A stretch of DNA of 64,000 nt from Methanolobus sp. WCC4 (GCF_038022665.1 NZ_CP150629.1:762480-826479), one strand, 5' to 3'. Positions 43,862 through 53,369 are shown, numbered from the stretch's first letter. Program-made: numbers and translations. The notes: generated by a model from the letters alone, not told the origin.

Positions 43862-44395
43862 CTTATTATTTCACTCCTGTGGCATGTATTATTATAGTAA
43901 CCCTGATATGCGAATCGAAAAATTTAGTTATCTTTTTAGACTTTTATTTCATGTCCATTTTATGTTATCATATATATAAATATATTGAAGTATTCCTGCC
44001 ACGATGGCAGTTATTTTGTAGTTCTTAGCATATATCTGTCACTATAACGGCATCGACAATCTATAAACATTACTTCTGTTTTCGCCTGTTTTTTCTTTTT
44101 AACGGGGGACCAAGTTCGACATTTACCGTCAATTGCATCGATGTTTGCCATTGCAATGCGATAATTACTCTGAATTAGACCACAAAAGATTTAAAAGGGC
44201 AACTGATTAATACAACACTTGTAATCCAATATGACGGGATTAGGAGGGTGATGAAGTCTCCTTCGGCAATGGACGAATCTTTGATCATTGAATGGTCAAT
44301 ACATGTCTGCTTGTCAGAAGATGATGAAGTGTTAATTCACTTTATTCCTTGATTCTCACTCTTAATTACTTAGAATAAATTCGGAGGAAAATTTA
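43862..44395. other. 534-base non-coding region with S-layer leader
   Basis: The left part holds the promoter of the minus-strand KaiC-like gene and A/T-rich sequence with no ORF. A TATA-like GATTTAAAAGG near 44189-44199 probably drives the S-layer gene, giving a leader of about 180 bases. In that leader is a small ORF (44251-44352). The strong ribosome binding site CGGAGG (44381-44386) lies just before the S-layer ATG at 44396. Confidence 0.55.
44251..44352 (+). CDS. possible 33-residue upstream ORF in the S-layer leader
   Basis: ATG directly after GGAGGGTG, coding MKSPSAMDESLIIEWS and onward to a TGA at 44350-44352, 33 residues without recognisable domains. The GGAGGGTG is very close to the ATG, so initiation may be weak or regulatory. 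It ends 43 bases before the S-layer start. It could be a leader peptide or simply part of a structured 5' UTR. Confidence 0.35.
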   Translation: MKSPSAMDESLIIEWSIHVCLSEDDEVLIHFIP

Positions 44396-46402
44396 ATGAA
44401 AAGATTTACAACTATCGCATTAGTTGCTCTTCTTGCTCTTGCAGCATTAGTAGTGCCTGCAACTGCAGCAGAGTCAATTGAAGTGCGCAGTCAAGTCTAT
44501 AATGGTTCTGAATTTTCAGAAATCATTGCTGGCGGCGATGTAGTGATTAACGCTACTAACTTTGCAGGATTCTGGTATGACCTTGATGATGGTCTTTCCA
44601 GCGAAACTCTCACTATCGTGAACAACAGTGCTCTTGTAGATGGCACAACCATTCAAGAAGATGGACTTGTTTACAATGCTTCAATCCAGCAGACTGATTA
44701 TGAGGCTGCTTTTGGTGACGATACACAGTATCCTATAATGGGTCTCTTTGCAGAAGAGTATGTCCCGCTTGCAGATGATTCCCCTGACCAGCTTGTAAAG
44801 CTGCTCCTTGACAATGATGACAAGTACACACTCAGGACCGGTTCCTCACTCGAACTCGCTGGTGGCTATGAACTTACCGCAAAGCAGATTGATGTAGAGG
44901 GTGACAAGGTCTGGATGGAACTTTCCAAGGACGGCGAATTCATAGAAGATGAAGTAGTAGATGTTTCCAACACTTCAGTTGATGGTGAAACCTGGAGCTA
45001 TGACGTCGATGTAGCAGATGAAGATGATGTAGTTGTCTTCAAAGTATTCATCACCGATGTATTCCAGGGTCAGGTAGACAGTCTTGCTGTAATCGAAGGT
45101 CTCTGGCTTGTAGACTATGAGAATGTCCTTGAGATCGAATCTGCTGACGAGTTCGGTGAACTTGAGGTTGACAACATTGGTTCTACCTTTATCACAATGA
45201 ACAACACTGGTTCACTTTCACTCACAAATGATAAAACCGTGGAAATTGCAGAAGGTATGAGCTTCAAGACTGCTGACGATGATGATGGCTACCTCAGGTT
45301 CTTCCTTATGAAGGAATACACTGAGCCAGGTACCTATGAGATAAGAGGAACAGTTGAGGGCGATGGCCCTGCATCATGGGATTATTCATCCTTTGCAGGT
45401 TTCTTCTATGACCTTGATGATAATCAGGGTACAGAATCTCTGGAAATCTTTACTTCCGACCTTGCTGATGGTCAGCGTACAATCGCAGAAGATGAACTTG
45501 TTTACAACACATCCATTGTGCAGGTAGATTATGAGGGTGCTTTTGATGACGATACACAGTATCCTGTAATGGGTCTCTTCGCAGAGAAGTATGTCCCTGT
45601 TGCAGATGATGCACCTGACCAGCTTGTAAAGCTGCTCCTCGACAATGATGACAAGTACACACTCAGAACTGGCTCCGCACTCGAACTTGCAAATGGCTAT
45701 GAGCTTACTGCAAAGCAGATTGATGTTGAGGGTGACAAGGTCTGGATGGAACTTTCCAAGGATGGCGAATTCATAGAAGATGAAGTAGTAGATGTTTCCA
45801 ACACTTCAGTTGATGGTGAAACCTGGAGCTATGACGTCGATGTAGCAGATGAAGATGATGTAGTTGTCTTCAAAGTATTCATCACCGATGTATTCCAGGG
45901 TCAGGTAGACAGTCTTGCTGTAGTCGAAGGTATCTGGCTTGTAGACTATGAGAATGTCCTTGAGATCGAATCAGCTGACGAGTTCGGCGAACTTGAGGTC
46001 GACAACATTGGTTCTACCTTTATCACAATGAACAATACCGGTTCAATGACACTCGGTCCTGATGACACTGTAGACATTGCAGAAGGTATGAAGTTCAAGG
46101 TAGCTAATGACGACGATAACCTCAGGTACTATCCATTCGTCGAGGTAACAATCGGTGATGGTGTAGTAGTTGACGATTCCGAAGCAGGTCCATCAGATGA
46201 AGTAATGCCTGAAGAGGAAGAAGAAGCTCCTGTTGAAGAAGAAGTAGGCGAAGAAGTCCCTGAAGAAGAGACCGAAATGCCTGAAGAAGAACCAGAAGAA
46301 GAAGTAGAAGAAGAAACTGCTGAAGAAGAATCCCCAGGATTTGAAGCAGTCTTCGCTGTAGCTGGTCTTCTCGCAGTAGCATACCTCGTCAGAAGAAACT
46401 AA
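44396..46402 (+). CDS. S-layer protein with two tandem S-layer domains and PGF-CTERM tail
   Basis: Main cell-envelope lattice protein of Methanosarcina type. A signal peptide (MKRFTTIALVALLALAALVV to about residue 24) precedes two copies of the S-layer domain (each about 277 residues, at roughly 45-320 and 322-600). An acidic, Glu/Pro-rich stretch follows, then the tail SPGFEAVFAVAGLLAVAYLVRRN, which is a PGF-CTERM signal for archaeosortase. The codons suggest high expression. N-x-S/T sites are frequent. A strong ribosome binding site and a hairpin terminator frame the gene. The two domains share a long stretch of identical DNA. Confidence 0.93.
   Translation: MKRFTTIALVALLALAALVVPATAAESIEVRSQVYNGSEFSEIIAGGDVVINATNFAGFWYDLDDGLSSETLTIVNNSALVDGTTIQEDGLVYNASIQQTDYEAAFGDDTQYPIMGLFAEEYVPLADDSPDQLVKLLLDNDDKYTLRTGSSLELAGGYELTAKQIDVEGDKVWMELSKDGEFIEDEVVDVSNTSVDGETWSYDVDVADEDDVVVFKVFITDVFQGQVDSLAVIEGLWLVDYENVLEIESADEFGELEVDNIGSTFITMNNTGSLSLTNDKTVEIAEGMSFKTADDDDGYLRFFLMKEYTEPGTYEIRGTVEGDGPASWDYSSFAGFFYDLDDNQGTESLEIFTSDLADGQRTIAEDELVYNTSIVQVDYEGAFDDDTQYPVMGLFAEKYVPVADDAPDQLVKLLLDNDDKYTLRTGSALELANGYELTAKQIDVEGDKVWMELSKDGEFIEDEVVDVSNTSVDGETWSYDVDVADEDDVVVFKVFITDVFQGQVDSLAVVEGIWLVDYENVLEIESADEFGELEVDNIGSTFITMNNTGSMTLGPDDTVDIAEGMKFKVANDDDNLRYYPFVEVTIGDGVVVDDSEAGPSDEVMPEEEEEAPVEEEVGEEVPEEETEMPEEEPEEEVEEETAEEESPGFEAVFAVAGLLAVAYLVRRN
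44933..45091 (+). repeat. identical 159-base block, copy 1 in S-layer gene
   Basis: These 159 bases are identical to 45764-45922, 831 bases (277 codons) downstream. Flanking sequence in the same domains differs at several synonymous positions, so the block has been homogenised recently, for instance by gene conversion. Confidence 0.8.
45764..45922 (+). repeat. identical 159-base block, copy 2 in S-layer gene
   Basis: Second copy of the block at 44933-45091, in the second S-layer domain. Similarity extends less perfectly on both sides, from about 45615 to 46050. Confidence 0.8.
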
Positions 46403-46413
46403 AATCTAAAATA

Positions 46414-46447
46414 AAGAAGGGTTAATCCCTTCTTACTATCTTTTTTT
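46414..46447 (+). terminator. hairpin terminator after the S-layer gene
   Basis: AAGAAGGG and CCCTTCTT pair perfectly around a five-base loop (46414-46434), followed within seven bases by a seven-base T-run. It separates the strongly expressed S-layer gene from the lipoprotein gene. Confidence 0.75.
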
Positions 46448-46477
46448 AATATTGATTATTTTCAAAGAGGTGTAACC

Positions 46478-47074
46478 ATGATTAAAAAAGTACTTTTTGT
46501 TCTAATAATAAGCATTCTAATCTTATCCATCTCCGGTTGCACGGATGAAGTCGTTGAAGATACTCCTGCAAATACGGAAGTTACAGGTGTTACTACTAAT
46601 ACTGTAATCGATACTATTCCTGCTGATTATGGAGGTCAGGAACTTGTTCCAATGGAATCTCTTCCTGAGAGCTATGAACTTCTGGGAGTCCGCGAACTTT
46701 CCGTGGAATATGTAGAGGATAAATATGTCTCGGTTTCCGGGATAATTGGCGCTTCAGAAGGGCTCTATATGTATATGGATTCGATTGATGTATACGTTGA
46801 TGTCATAGAAATGAGCGATTCAACTTCTGCAGAGGAATTCATCACTGAATACAAGGCAGGCTTCAGGTCACTGTCTGTAGGTGAAGGTCGCTTTACTGAT
46901 GTATCTTTTAATAAGCATTCTGCTGTGAGGATTCTTGAGTATGTTACAGTTGACACCAACGATGTAAAAAGATATAATTACATATGGAACAATGGTAAGT
47001 TCGTCTTTGTCGTAGGTGGCGCAACAGATGACTACACAGTCTTGGGTGAACTGGCTGAGGCAACCGGGTACTGA
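46478..47074 (+). CDS. putative lipoprotein of unknown function
   Basis: A 198-residue protein with signal sequence MIKKVLFVLIISILILSIS and lipobox I-S-G-C (Cys21), so likely lipid-anchored at the cell surface. The linker after the Cys is Thr-rich. The globular part includes ELLGVRELSVEYVEDKYV and ILEYVTVDTNDVKRYNYIWNNGKFVFVVGG, a repeat-free alpha/beta pattern I cannot assign. The ribosome binding site GAGGTG precedes the ATG. It follows the S-layer terminator, so expression is probably separate. Confidence 0.75.
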   Translation: MIKKVLFVLIISILILSISGCTDEVVEDTPANTEVTGVTTNTVIDTIPADYGGQELVPMESLPESYELLGVRELSVEYVEDKYVSVSGIIGASEGLYMYMDSIDVYVDVIEMSDSTSAEEFITEYKAGFRSLSVGEGRFTDVSFNKHSAVRILEYVTVDTNDVKRYNYIWNNGKFVFVVGGATDDYTVLGELAEATGY

Positions 47075-47175
47075 CCCGGTATGGATTTTTTTATAATTAC
47101 TCTAAATTATATAAGAATCGTGCCTCTTTCAATCGATACTCTTTAATATTACCTTGCCCTTTTAGGTGCTGCACT

Positions 47176-47286
47176 GCCCGGATAGCCTAGTTGGTTGGGG
47201 CGCCAGACTCATAGGGAATAAAATTCCGTGCGTCCAAAATCTCCTGAGATATCTGGAGGTCGCGTGTTCGAGTCACGCTCCGGGCA
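47176..47286 (+). tRNA. tRNA with CAT anticodon (probably elongator Met) containing an intron
   Basis: Acceptor GCCCGGA pairs with TCCGGGC. The D-arm is GCC...GGGGC and the T-arm GCGTG-TTCGAGT-CACGC. The anticodon CAT is at 47210-47212. A 37-base intron (47214-47250) interrupts the loop between positions 37 and 38, the canonical archaeal site; after removal the stem CCAGA/TCTGG closes a seven-base loop. Elongator Met is most likely; tRNA-Ile2, in which CAT is modified, cannot be excluded. A TATA box lies near 47104. Confidence 0.88.
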
Positions 47287-47349
47287 TTCTTTTCCTTTAT
47301 TTTTATCTTCAACGCAAAGCATATATGCTGCAAACCTGTAAGATAGATC

Positions 47350-50070
47350 ATGAACTTTCAGATACTGGACGCTGATTACATAGGGACTCAGGATGGTCCC
47401 GTTGTCCGTCTTTTTGGCAGAGCTGAAGATGGCAAGAGCGTCTGCTGTTTTGTACCGGGATTTGAACCTTATTTCTACATCAATGCTGAAGGTGAACTCG
47501 ATAAACTGTCAACAATGCTCAGGGAACGCTTCGATGTGATTAAAAAGGTGGAGATAGTTCCCAAATTCGAGCCAGTTGGCTATCAGCTTTCAAAGAAGCC
47601 GATGCTGAAGGTCACTACCATGGAACCACGTAATGTTCCTGAGATACGTGATGATGTTCTTGGACTTCCTGGTGCTAAAGAGGTATATGAAACCGACATA
47701 CTTTTCAGGAATCGTTTTCTGATCGATAAGGACCTTCATGGCATGGGATGGGTGGATGCTGAACCTTCTCCGGAGGCACCGTTCTCTGACGACCGTATAT
47801 ATTGTGATTCGGTCTTTACTGCGGAATCAATTAAGGAGATCGAGAAACTATCTATATCTCCGCTCAAGTATCTGGCATTTGATATCGAGTGTCTTCCTAT
47901 TGATGGCTCGATGCCGGTTCCGGAAACCTCTCCTGTGATCATGGTGAGTATGTCGTTCAGTCCTGCATACAAAGGTCATGATACTGTTGTCCTTGTTGCT
48001 AAAAATGTAGAAGGTGCAGGTGAGGATGTTGAAAGCTTTGAATCTGAAAGTTCAATGCTGAATCGCTTTTTTGAGATATTCCAGGAATATGATGCTGATA
48101 TTATCTCAGGATACAATATTAATGATTTCGATATACCGTACATCACAGACAGGGTAAATATCCTCTCCAACTCTGGCGAATACGTAAAGTCTTCCGTGGG
48201 GCGTGATGGGCGGGTATTGAGTTACCGTAAGATCGGTAACAGGACCATGGTCTCCATTCCCGGAAGGGTCGTTGTAGATGCTCTTCCTCTCATGAGGGCA
48301 CAGTATAGTCTCAAGCGTTATACCTTAAGGAATGTGGCAAAGGAACTTCTGGACAAGGAAAAGCTGGATGTGGCTCCTTCTGAGATGGAAGAATACTGGC
48401 GTGATTCCGGTGAGAAGCTTCTCAGGTTCATAGATTATGCCCGCAGGGACTCTGAACTTGCAATGGAGCTGTTCCTGAAACTCCAGTTGCTTGATAAACA
48501 CATTGCTGTTGCCCAGGTGAGTGGATCCCTTCTTCAGGAGGTTGTGGACGGCGGTCAGACCTCTATGGTGGACAATCTCCTCCTAAGGGAATATGGTAAA
48601 CAGGACCGTGTAATTCCTCCAAAACCGGCGGATGAACTGGTTGCCATGAGGAACCGTAGCAGTGAAGGCCTCAAAGGTGGAGAGGTCCTTGAGCCAAAGC
48701 GCGGGCTCCTTGAGAATGTGGTTATCCTTGACTACAAATCACTCTATCCTACCATTATGATGGCTCATAATCTCTGCTATACAACTGTAGTGGAGAAGGA
48801 CCGCCCTGAAGGTGAGACTATAAAGCCGCCATCAGGTGGGGAATTCGTATCTTCTGATGTAGTTAAAGGTATAATGCCATCGATCCTTGAGAGTCTGTTG
48901 CAGAGAAGGGTCGAGACCAAGAAGAAGATGAAGGCTGCTTCCAGTGACTCAGAATATCGTGTTCTTGATGCAACCCAGCTTGCACTGAAGATCCTGCTTA
49001 ACAGTTTCTATGGTTATTCCGGTTATACACGGGCAAGGCTATACAGTCTCACTCTTGCAAATGCTGTGACGAGCTTTGGAAGGAATAATATCCTTAACAC
49101 GCGAGCTCTTATCAACGGTACTATTAGTAAGGTGATATTGAGGGAAGGCTCTGCATACTTTACTGAAGAGCTGTCTTCTCTCGACCCGGATGATAATATT
49201 GTGTCTCTGTCTGTGGTGTATGGTGATACGGACAGTGTGTTTGTCCAATGTAGTTCTAAAAACGATGTATCCCTTGATGATGCAGGGCTTGTGGGCAGCA
49301 AGATAGCTGCGACGGTCTCAGGCTCACTTCCGGACCCAATGGAACTTGAGTTCGAGTCCATTGCCAGGCGTGCATTGTTCATTGCCAAGAAGCGCTATGC
49401 CATCTGGGTCTTTGAGCGTTCCGGCGATGAATGGAAGGATGGTATTAAGGTCAAGGGAATGGAAACCGTCCGCAGGGATTGGTGTGGACTTACTTCCAAG
49501 ACCCTTAACAGCGTTCTTGAGATGGTCCTCAAGGAAGGTAATGTCGAGTCGGCTGTGCAGCATGTACGTGGTGTTGTCGATGGGGTAAGGAACCTGGATG
49601 TCAGGAAGGATTCCGATATCATTGAAGACCTGACCATGACTCGTATGTTCTCCAAGAAAGCTACCAGCTACAAGAACAAGCAACCACACCTGACCGTTGC
49701 GGAGAAGATCGAGCAGAGGACGGGTACTCCTCCTCCTGTTGGGGAACGTATCCCATTTGTGATCGTAGCAGGAAAGGACCTGTTCGTAAATCGTGCTGAA
49801 GATCCGGAATACGTTAAGGAGAACAATATTCCTATCGATGTGGACTATTACATCAAGAAACAGTTATTACCGCCTGTAGAGCGTATTCTGGGTGTTTTCG
49901 GCGTGGATATGGCCAACCTCGATTATGACTCAAAGCAAAAGGGACTGTTCGATTTCTCGGACAAGCCTCAGGATGAAACTCTTGAGTTCAAGAAAAAGGA
50001 AGTCGATGAAAAAGTTCAGCAGCAAACTCCTGTGGATAAGAAGTCCCAGAGCTCGCTGTTCGATTTTTAG
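47350..50070 (+). CDS. polB: replicative DNA polymerase, family B
   Basis: A 906-residue polymerase with proofreading exonuclease. Exo I is FDIECLPIDG, Exo II includes YNINDFDIPY and Exo III YARRDSELAME. Polymerase motif A is DYKSLYPTIM, motif B KILLNSFYGYSGY and motif C YGDTDSVF. The C terminus carries two PCNA-binding (PIP-like) sequences, QKGLFDF near residue 863 and the terminal QSSLFDF. It follows the CAT tRNA by 63 bases and converges with phoU. It copies chromosomal DNA, with PCNA as clamp. Confidence 0.96.
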   Translation: MNFQILDADYIGTQDGPVVRLFGRAEDGKSVCCFVPGFEPYFYINAEGELDKLSTMLRERFDVIKKVEIVPKFEPVGYQLSKKPMLKVTTMEPRNVPEIRDDVLGLPGAKEVYETDILFRNRFLIDKDLHGMGWVDAEPSPEAPFSDDRIYCDSVFTAESIKEIEKLSISPLKYLAFDIECLPIDGSMPVPETSPVIMVSMSFSPAYKGHDTVVLVAKNVEGAGEDVESFESESSMLNRFFEIFQEYDADIISGYNINDFDIPYITDRVNILSNSGEYVKSSVGRDGRVLSYRKIGNRTMVSIPGRVVVDALPLMRAQYSLKRYTLRNVAKELLDKEKLDVAPSEMEEYWRDSGEKLLRFIDYARRDSELAMELFLKLQLLDKHIAVAQVSGSLLQEVVDGGQTSMVDNLLLREYGKQDRVIPPKPADELVAMRNRSSEGLKGGEVLEPKRGLLENVVILDYKSLYPTIMMAHNLCYTTVVEKDRPEGETIKPPSGGEFVSSDVVKGIMPSILESLLQRRVETKKKMKAASSDSEYRVLDATQLALKILLNSFYGYSGYTRARLYSLTLANAVTSFGRNNILNTRALINGTISKVILREGSAYFTEELSSLDPDDNIVSLSVVYGDTDSVFVQCSSKNDVSLDDAGLVGSKIAATVSGSLPDPMELEFESIARRALFIAKKRYAIWVFERSGDEWKDGIKVKGMETVRRDWCGLTSKTLNSVLEMVLKEGNVESAVQHVRGVVDGVRNLDVRKDSDIIEDLTMTRMFSKKATSYKNKQPHLTVAEKIEQRTGTPPPVGERIPFVIVAGKDLFVNRAEDPEYVKENNIPIDVDYYIKKQLLPPVERILGVFGVDMANLDYDSKQKGLFDFSDKPQDETLEFKKKEVDEKVQQQTPVDKKSQSSLFDF

Positions 50071-50098
50071 TTTGATCGTAGTAGCTGATGCTAGGCCC

Positions 50099-50749
50099 TC
50101 AATTGAGGTCCTCTCTCTGGCCTTCAACGATGTATACTATGCTTTCACAAATGTTACAGGCATGATCGCCTATTCTCTCAATATAACGGAGTACGAACAG
50201 AAGATGTGATGTATTGGTTATTATGCTGTCATCACTTATCATCATCTCAATTAGCTCCTTTTCAATGGCATAGAAAGCCTTATCGATCGCGTCATCTTTT
50301 TCTGCGGTCTCCTTTGCCAGTTTTGCGTCATCATTTGCAAAAGCGATCATTGCCTGTTCAAGCATATTCCTTGCATTTTCTGCCATCTTTGGTATATCCA
50401 CAAGTGGCTTGACATGGTCTCCCTTCATGTCTCTTGCAATCTCTGCGATATTCACTGCAAGATCGCTCATCCTTTCGATATCAATTGCTATCTTAAGGCA
50501 TGATGTGACCAATCTCATATCTTTTGCAGTAGGGCTTTGGCGTGCTATGATCTGAGAGATCGATTTCTCTATTTTCATTTCGTAGTCGTCAATTACCTGA
50601 TCACCATCGATGACTTCCTTTGCAAGTTCCCTGTCGATCTCTTTGAGAGCTATGATGGAGTGATCTATAGCCTCATATGCCAGTTTCCCCATGTCTGTGA
50701 TATCACTTTTCAAAGTATCCAGGCTTTCATGGTATTTTGTACGTGTCAT
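50099..50749 (-). CDS. phoU: phosphate signalling protein PhoU (second copy)
   Basis: A 216-residue PhoU with two three-helix bundles. Metal-binding E-x-x-x-D motifs are in the helices DMGKLAYEAIDHSI and IERMSDLAVNIAEIA; the C terminus holds RYIERIGDHACNICESIVYI. It closely resembles its neighbour at 51035..51685 (same length, same end). It lies 285 bases after that gene, behind a terminator and with its own TATA-like element near 50785, so it is probably expressed separately. It would modulate the PstSCAB transporter. Confidence 0.93.
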   Translation of the reverse strand: MTRTKYHESLDTLKSDITDMGKLAYEAIDHSIIALKEIDRELAKEVIDGDQVIDDYEMKIEKSISQIIARQSPTAKDMRLVTSCLKIAIDIERMSDLAVNIAEIARDMKGDHVKPLVDIPKMAENARNMLEQAMIAFANDDAKLAKETAEKDDAIDKAFYAIEKELIEMMISDDSIITNTSHLLFVLRYIERIGDHACNICESIVYIVEGQREDLN

Positions 50750-50969
50750 TTTTCATCCCTCTCCTCTTAGTATGTCTGAAATTATATGATATTATTTTCA
50801 ATTATTTGCAACATGAATAATCTTTTTGCTCAACATGGAACTCAATACATATAATATGTAGGTCTATATAGCAATATATATTCCTACTTATTCCGTATCT
50901 TATGTATCTTTCCCCTGAAGACAAATCTCCAAATAGATTGCATGTCTTTACTGTAAATTCTTAAAAAAG

Positions 50970-50989
50970 AAAGAGAGCAAAATCTCTTT
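50970..50989 (-). terminator. hairpin terminator after the pst operon
   Basis: AAAGAGA (50970-50976) pairs with TCTCTTT (50983-50989). On the minus strand the hairpin is followed by a CTTTCTTTTTT tract. It ends the pstSCAB-phoU transcript before the second phoU. Confidence 0.6.
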
Positions 50990-51034
50990 TTAGGCTGATA
51001 CCAGCTCAGATTCTGCTATAAAAGTTGCTGGCGA

Positions 51035-51685
51035 TCAATTAAGGTCGACTCTCTGGCCTGCTGCTATGTACACAATACTTTCACAGATATTGCATGCATG
51101 GTCTCCGCATCTCTCAAGGTAGCGAAGTACCAGTAAAAGGTGTGATGCATTGGTGATGAATTCTTTATCCCCTATCATCATTTCAATAAGCAGGCTTTGT
51201 GTTTCGTAAAAGAGCCTGTCTATCTCATCATCCTTTAAGGCAGTATCATAGGCAAGTTCCTTGTCAAGTGTTTCAAAGGCTTTTACCGCTTGCTGTAACA
51301 TCTCCTCGCACAGCTCAGCCATTCTTAGAATATTGCCCAGTGGTTCTGTATCTTTTCTTTGCATACATTTGGCAACATTGCCAATGTCAACAGCAAGGTC
51401 GCTCATTCTTTCAAGATCAATTGCTATCTTAAAGCAGGAGATCACAAGTCTCATATCCCCTGCAGTTGGATTCTGACGTGCTATCAGTTGTGTGGCACAT
51501 TTCTCGATCTTCAACTCATACTCGTCAATGGCTTCATCGCCCTGAAATATCTTTTCAGCAAGCTTTGAGTCCTGGGACCTGAGAACCTGTATTGAGTCAA
51601 CAATTGAATTGTGGGACAATTGTCCCATTTCAATAACGAATCCTTTAAGCTTTTCCAGATCTTGCTGGAATTGATCTCGTGTCAT
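51035..51685 (-). CDS. phoU: phosphate signalling protein PhoU (pst operon copy)
   Basis: A 216-residue PhoU directly after pstB (four bases between). The two helical bundles contain LERMSDLAVDIGNVA and RYLERCGDHACNICESIVYIA, the family's E-x-x-x-D metal sites. Compared with the second copy it has a different N-terminal half but an almost identical C terminus. It controls phosphate uptake through PstB. Confidence 0.94.
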   Translation of the reverse strand: MTRDQFQQDLEKLKGFVIEMGQLSHNSIVDSIQVLRSQDSKLAEKIFQGDEAIDEYELKIEKCATQLIARQNPTAGDMRLVISCFKIAIDLERMSDLAVDIGNVAKCMQRKDTEPLGNILRMAELCEEMLQQAVKAFETLDKELAYDTALKDDEIDRLFYETQSLLIEMMIGDKEFITNASHLLLVLRYLERCGDHACNICESIVYIAAGQRVDLN

Positions 51686-51689
51686 TTAC

Positions 51690-52460
51690 TCACCCGAACC
51701 TGCCAGTGATGTAATCCTCTGTTTCCTTCATCTGAGGATTCTCGAATATCTGGTTCGTCTTTCCGAACTCTATAAGGTCACCCAGCAGGAAGAATGCTGT
51801 GTAATCTGATATTCTGGCAGCCTGTTGCATATTATGTGTGACAATGACAATTGTGTAGTCCTTTTTTAACTCCAGGATAAGATCCTCTATCTTGCTTGTG
51901 GAAATTGGGTCCAGGGCACTGCAAGGCTCATCAAAGAGTATCACTTCAGGTTTTACTGCAAGTGTCCTTGCTATGCATAATCTCTGTTGCTGACCTCCAC
52001 TAAGGTCAAGGGCAGAAACGTCCTGCCTGTCAGAGACCTCTTCCCAGAGTGCCCCTGATCGTAGCGCATTTTCAACGATCTCTGGCATCTCTTTTTTGCT
52101 CATTCCATGTATGCGGGGTCCATATGCAATATTATCGAATATGGACATTGGGAATGGGTTTGGCTTCTGGAATACCATACCTACTCTTTTTCTGAGGTCC
52201 ACTACGTCTGTTTCCTTTTTGTATATGTCCTCTCCATCGATGTTGACATGGCCCTCTATCCGGCAGGTCGGGATAAGGTCGTTCATCCTGTTAAGGCACC
52301 TGAGGAATGTGGACTTGCCACACCCTGAAGGTCCTATGAATGCTGTCACACTGTTCTTTGGGATATCTATCGAGATATCATGGAGTGCATGGTTGTCCCC
52401 ATACCAGAGATTAAGGTCCTTGACCTCAATTTCAGTACCGTTCTCATAAGTTTCTGGCAT
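51690..52460 (-). CDS. pstB: phosphate ABC transporter ATPase PstB
   Basis: ABC ATPase of the high-affinity phosphate importer. It starts after a 42-base gap from pstA. Motifs: [18 protein letters not shown], Walker [10 protein letters not shown], the Q-loop [11 protein letters not shown] typical of PstB, the signature [11 protein letters not shown] and Walker [14 protein letters not shown]. The length of 256 residues is standard. Confidence 0.97.
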   Translation of the reverse strand: MPETYENGTEIEVKDLNLWYGDNHALHDISIDIPKNSVTAFIGPSGCGKSTFLRCLNRMNDLIPTCRIEGHVNIDGEDIYKKETDVVDLRKRVGMVFQKPNPFPMSIFDNIAYGPRIHGMSKKEMPEIVENALRSGALWEEVSDRQDVSALDLSGGQQQRLCIARTLAVKPEVILFDEPCSALDPISTSKIEDLILELKKDYTIVIVTHNMQQAARISDYTAFFLLGDLIEFGKTNQIFENPQMKETEDYITGRFG

Positions 52461-52502
52461 ATCTTATCCTCTTGATCTTATGTCGAAATGGTTGTGATAG
52501 GA

Positions 52503-53369
52503 TTATCTTCTTAGTTTTTTTCTGTAGTGGGACCTTACGGTTACTGCAACGATGTTCACGCACAGTACTATTATAAGCAATATCAGTGCCGTACCGTATT
52601 GGATCGGTCTTGTCTGGGAAATGCTGGTACCCGATGTGGCCAGCACATAAAGGTGATATGGTAGTGCCATGAATTGTGAATATATCGAGTCCGGGAGTCT
52701 TGGCAGGAAATATGCTGCTCCTGTAAGCAGGATCGGTGCAGTCTCGCCTGCAACCCTTCCGATACTTAATATTGCTCCTGTGATCATTCCGGGAATAGCA
52801 GATGGAAGCACTACTCTCCTTATGGTCTCCCACTTTGTAACACCAAGGGCGAGGGATGCTTCCCTGTACTCTTTTGGTACTGTCAGGAGTGCTTCCTGAC
52901 TTGCTCTTATGATCACTGGCAATATGAGCAGTGCAAGTGTTAAAGATGCAGAAAGGATTGAGGGTCCAAAGTCCAGGTACTTCACGAACATTGCAAGTCC
53001 GAACAGTCCAAACACAACGGATGGGGTACCTGCAAGGTTATTGATCGCCATTTCGATAGCCCATGTTGTCTTTCCCGGTTTAGAGTATTCGGTGAGGTAT
53101 ATAGCTGACAGCATACCAAGTGGCATTGCAACGGCTATAGAGCCAACAATGAGATATATCGTTCCCATTATGGCCGGATAGATACCTCCCTGGGTCATCC
53201 TCATTCTTGGCATCTCGGTAATGAATTCAATACTGAGTGCGCTGTATCCGTTGGATACTATATAGTACAGGATCACAAGGACAAAGGCTACGACCGTCCC
53301 TGTTGCGAGTTTTAATAACCCGAAGGCTATTTTCTCATTGAGTTTTGCATTGGAGAACATGGTCATCAC
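52503..53369 (-). CDS. pstA: phosphate ABC transporter permease PstA
   Basis: A 288-residue inner permease with about six membrane helices. The EAA-type coupling motif is EYREASLALGVTKWETIRRVVLPSA, and NLAGTPSVVFGLFGL is the PstA/PstC-conserved segment. The start overlaps the end of pstC by four bases. It forms the channel together with PstC. Confidence 0.95.
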   Translation of the reverse strand: MMTMFSNAKLNEKIAFGLLKLATGTVVAFVLVILYYIVSNGYSALSIEFITEMPRMRMTQGGIYPAIMGTIYLIVGSIAVAMPLGMLSAIYLTEYSKPGKTTWAIEMAINNLAGTPSVVFGLFGLAMFVKYLDFGPSILSASLTLALLILPVIIRASQEALLTVPKEYREASLALGVTKWETIRRVVLPSAIPGMITGAILSIGRVAGETAPILLTGAAYFLPRLPDSIYSQFMALPYHLYVLATSGTSISQTRPIQYGTALILLIIVLCVNIVAVTVRSHYRKKLRR

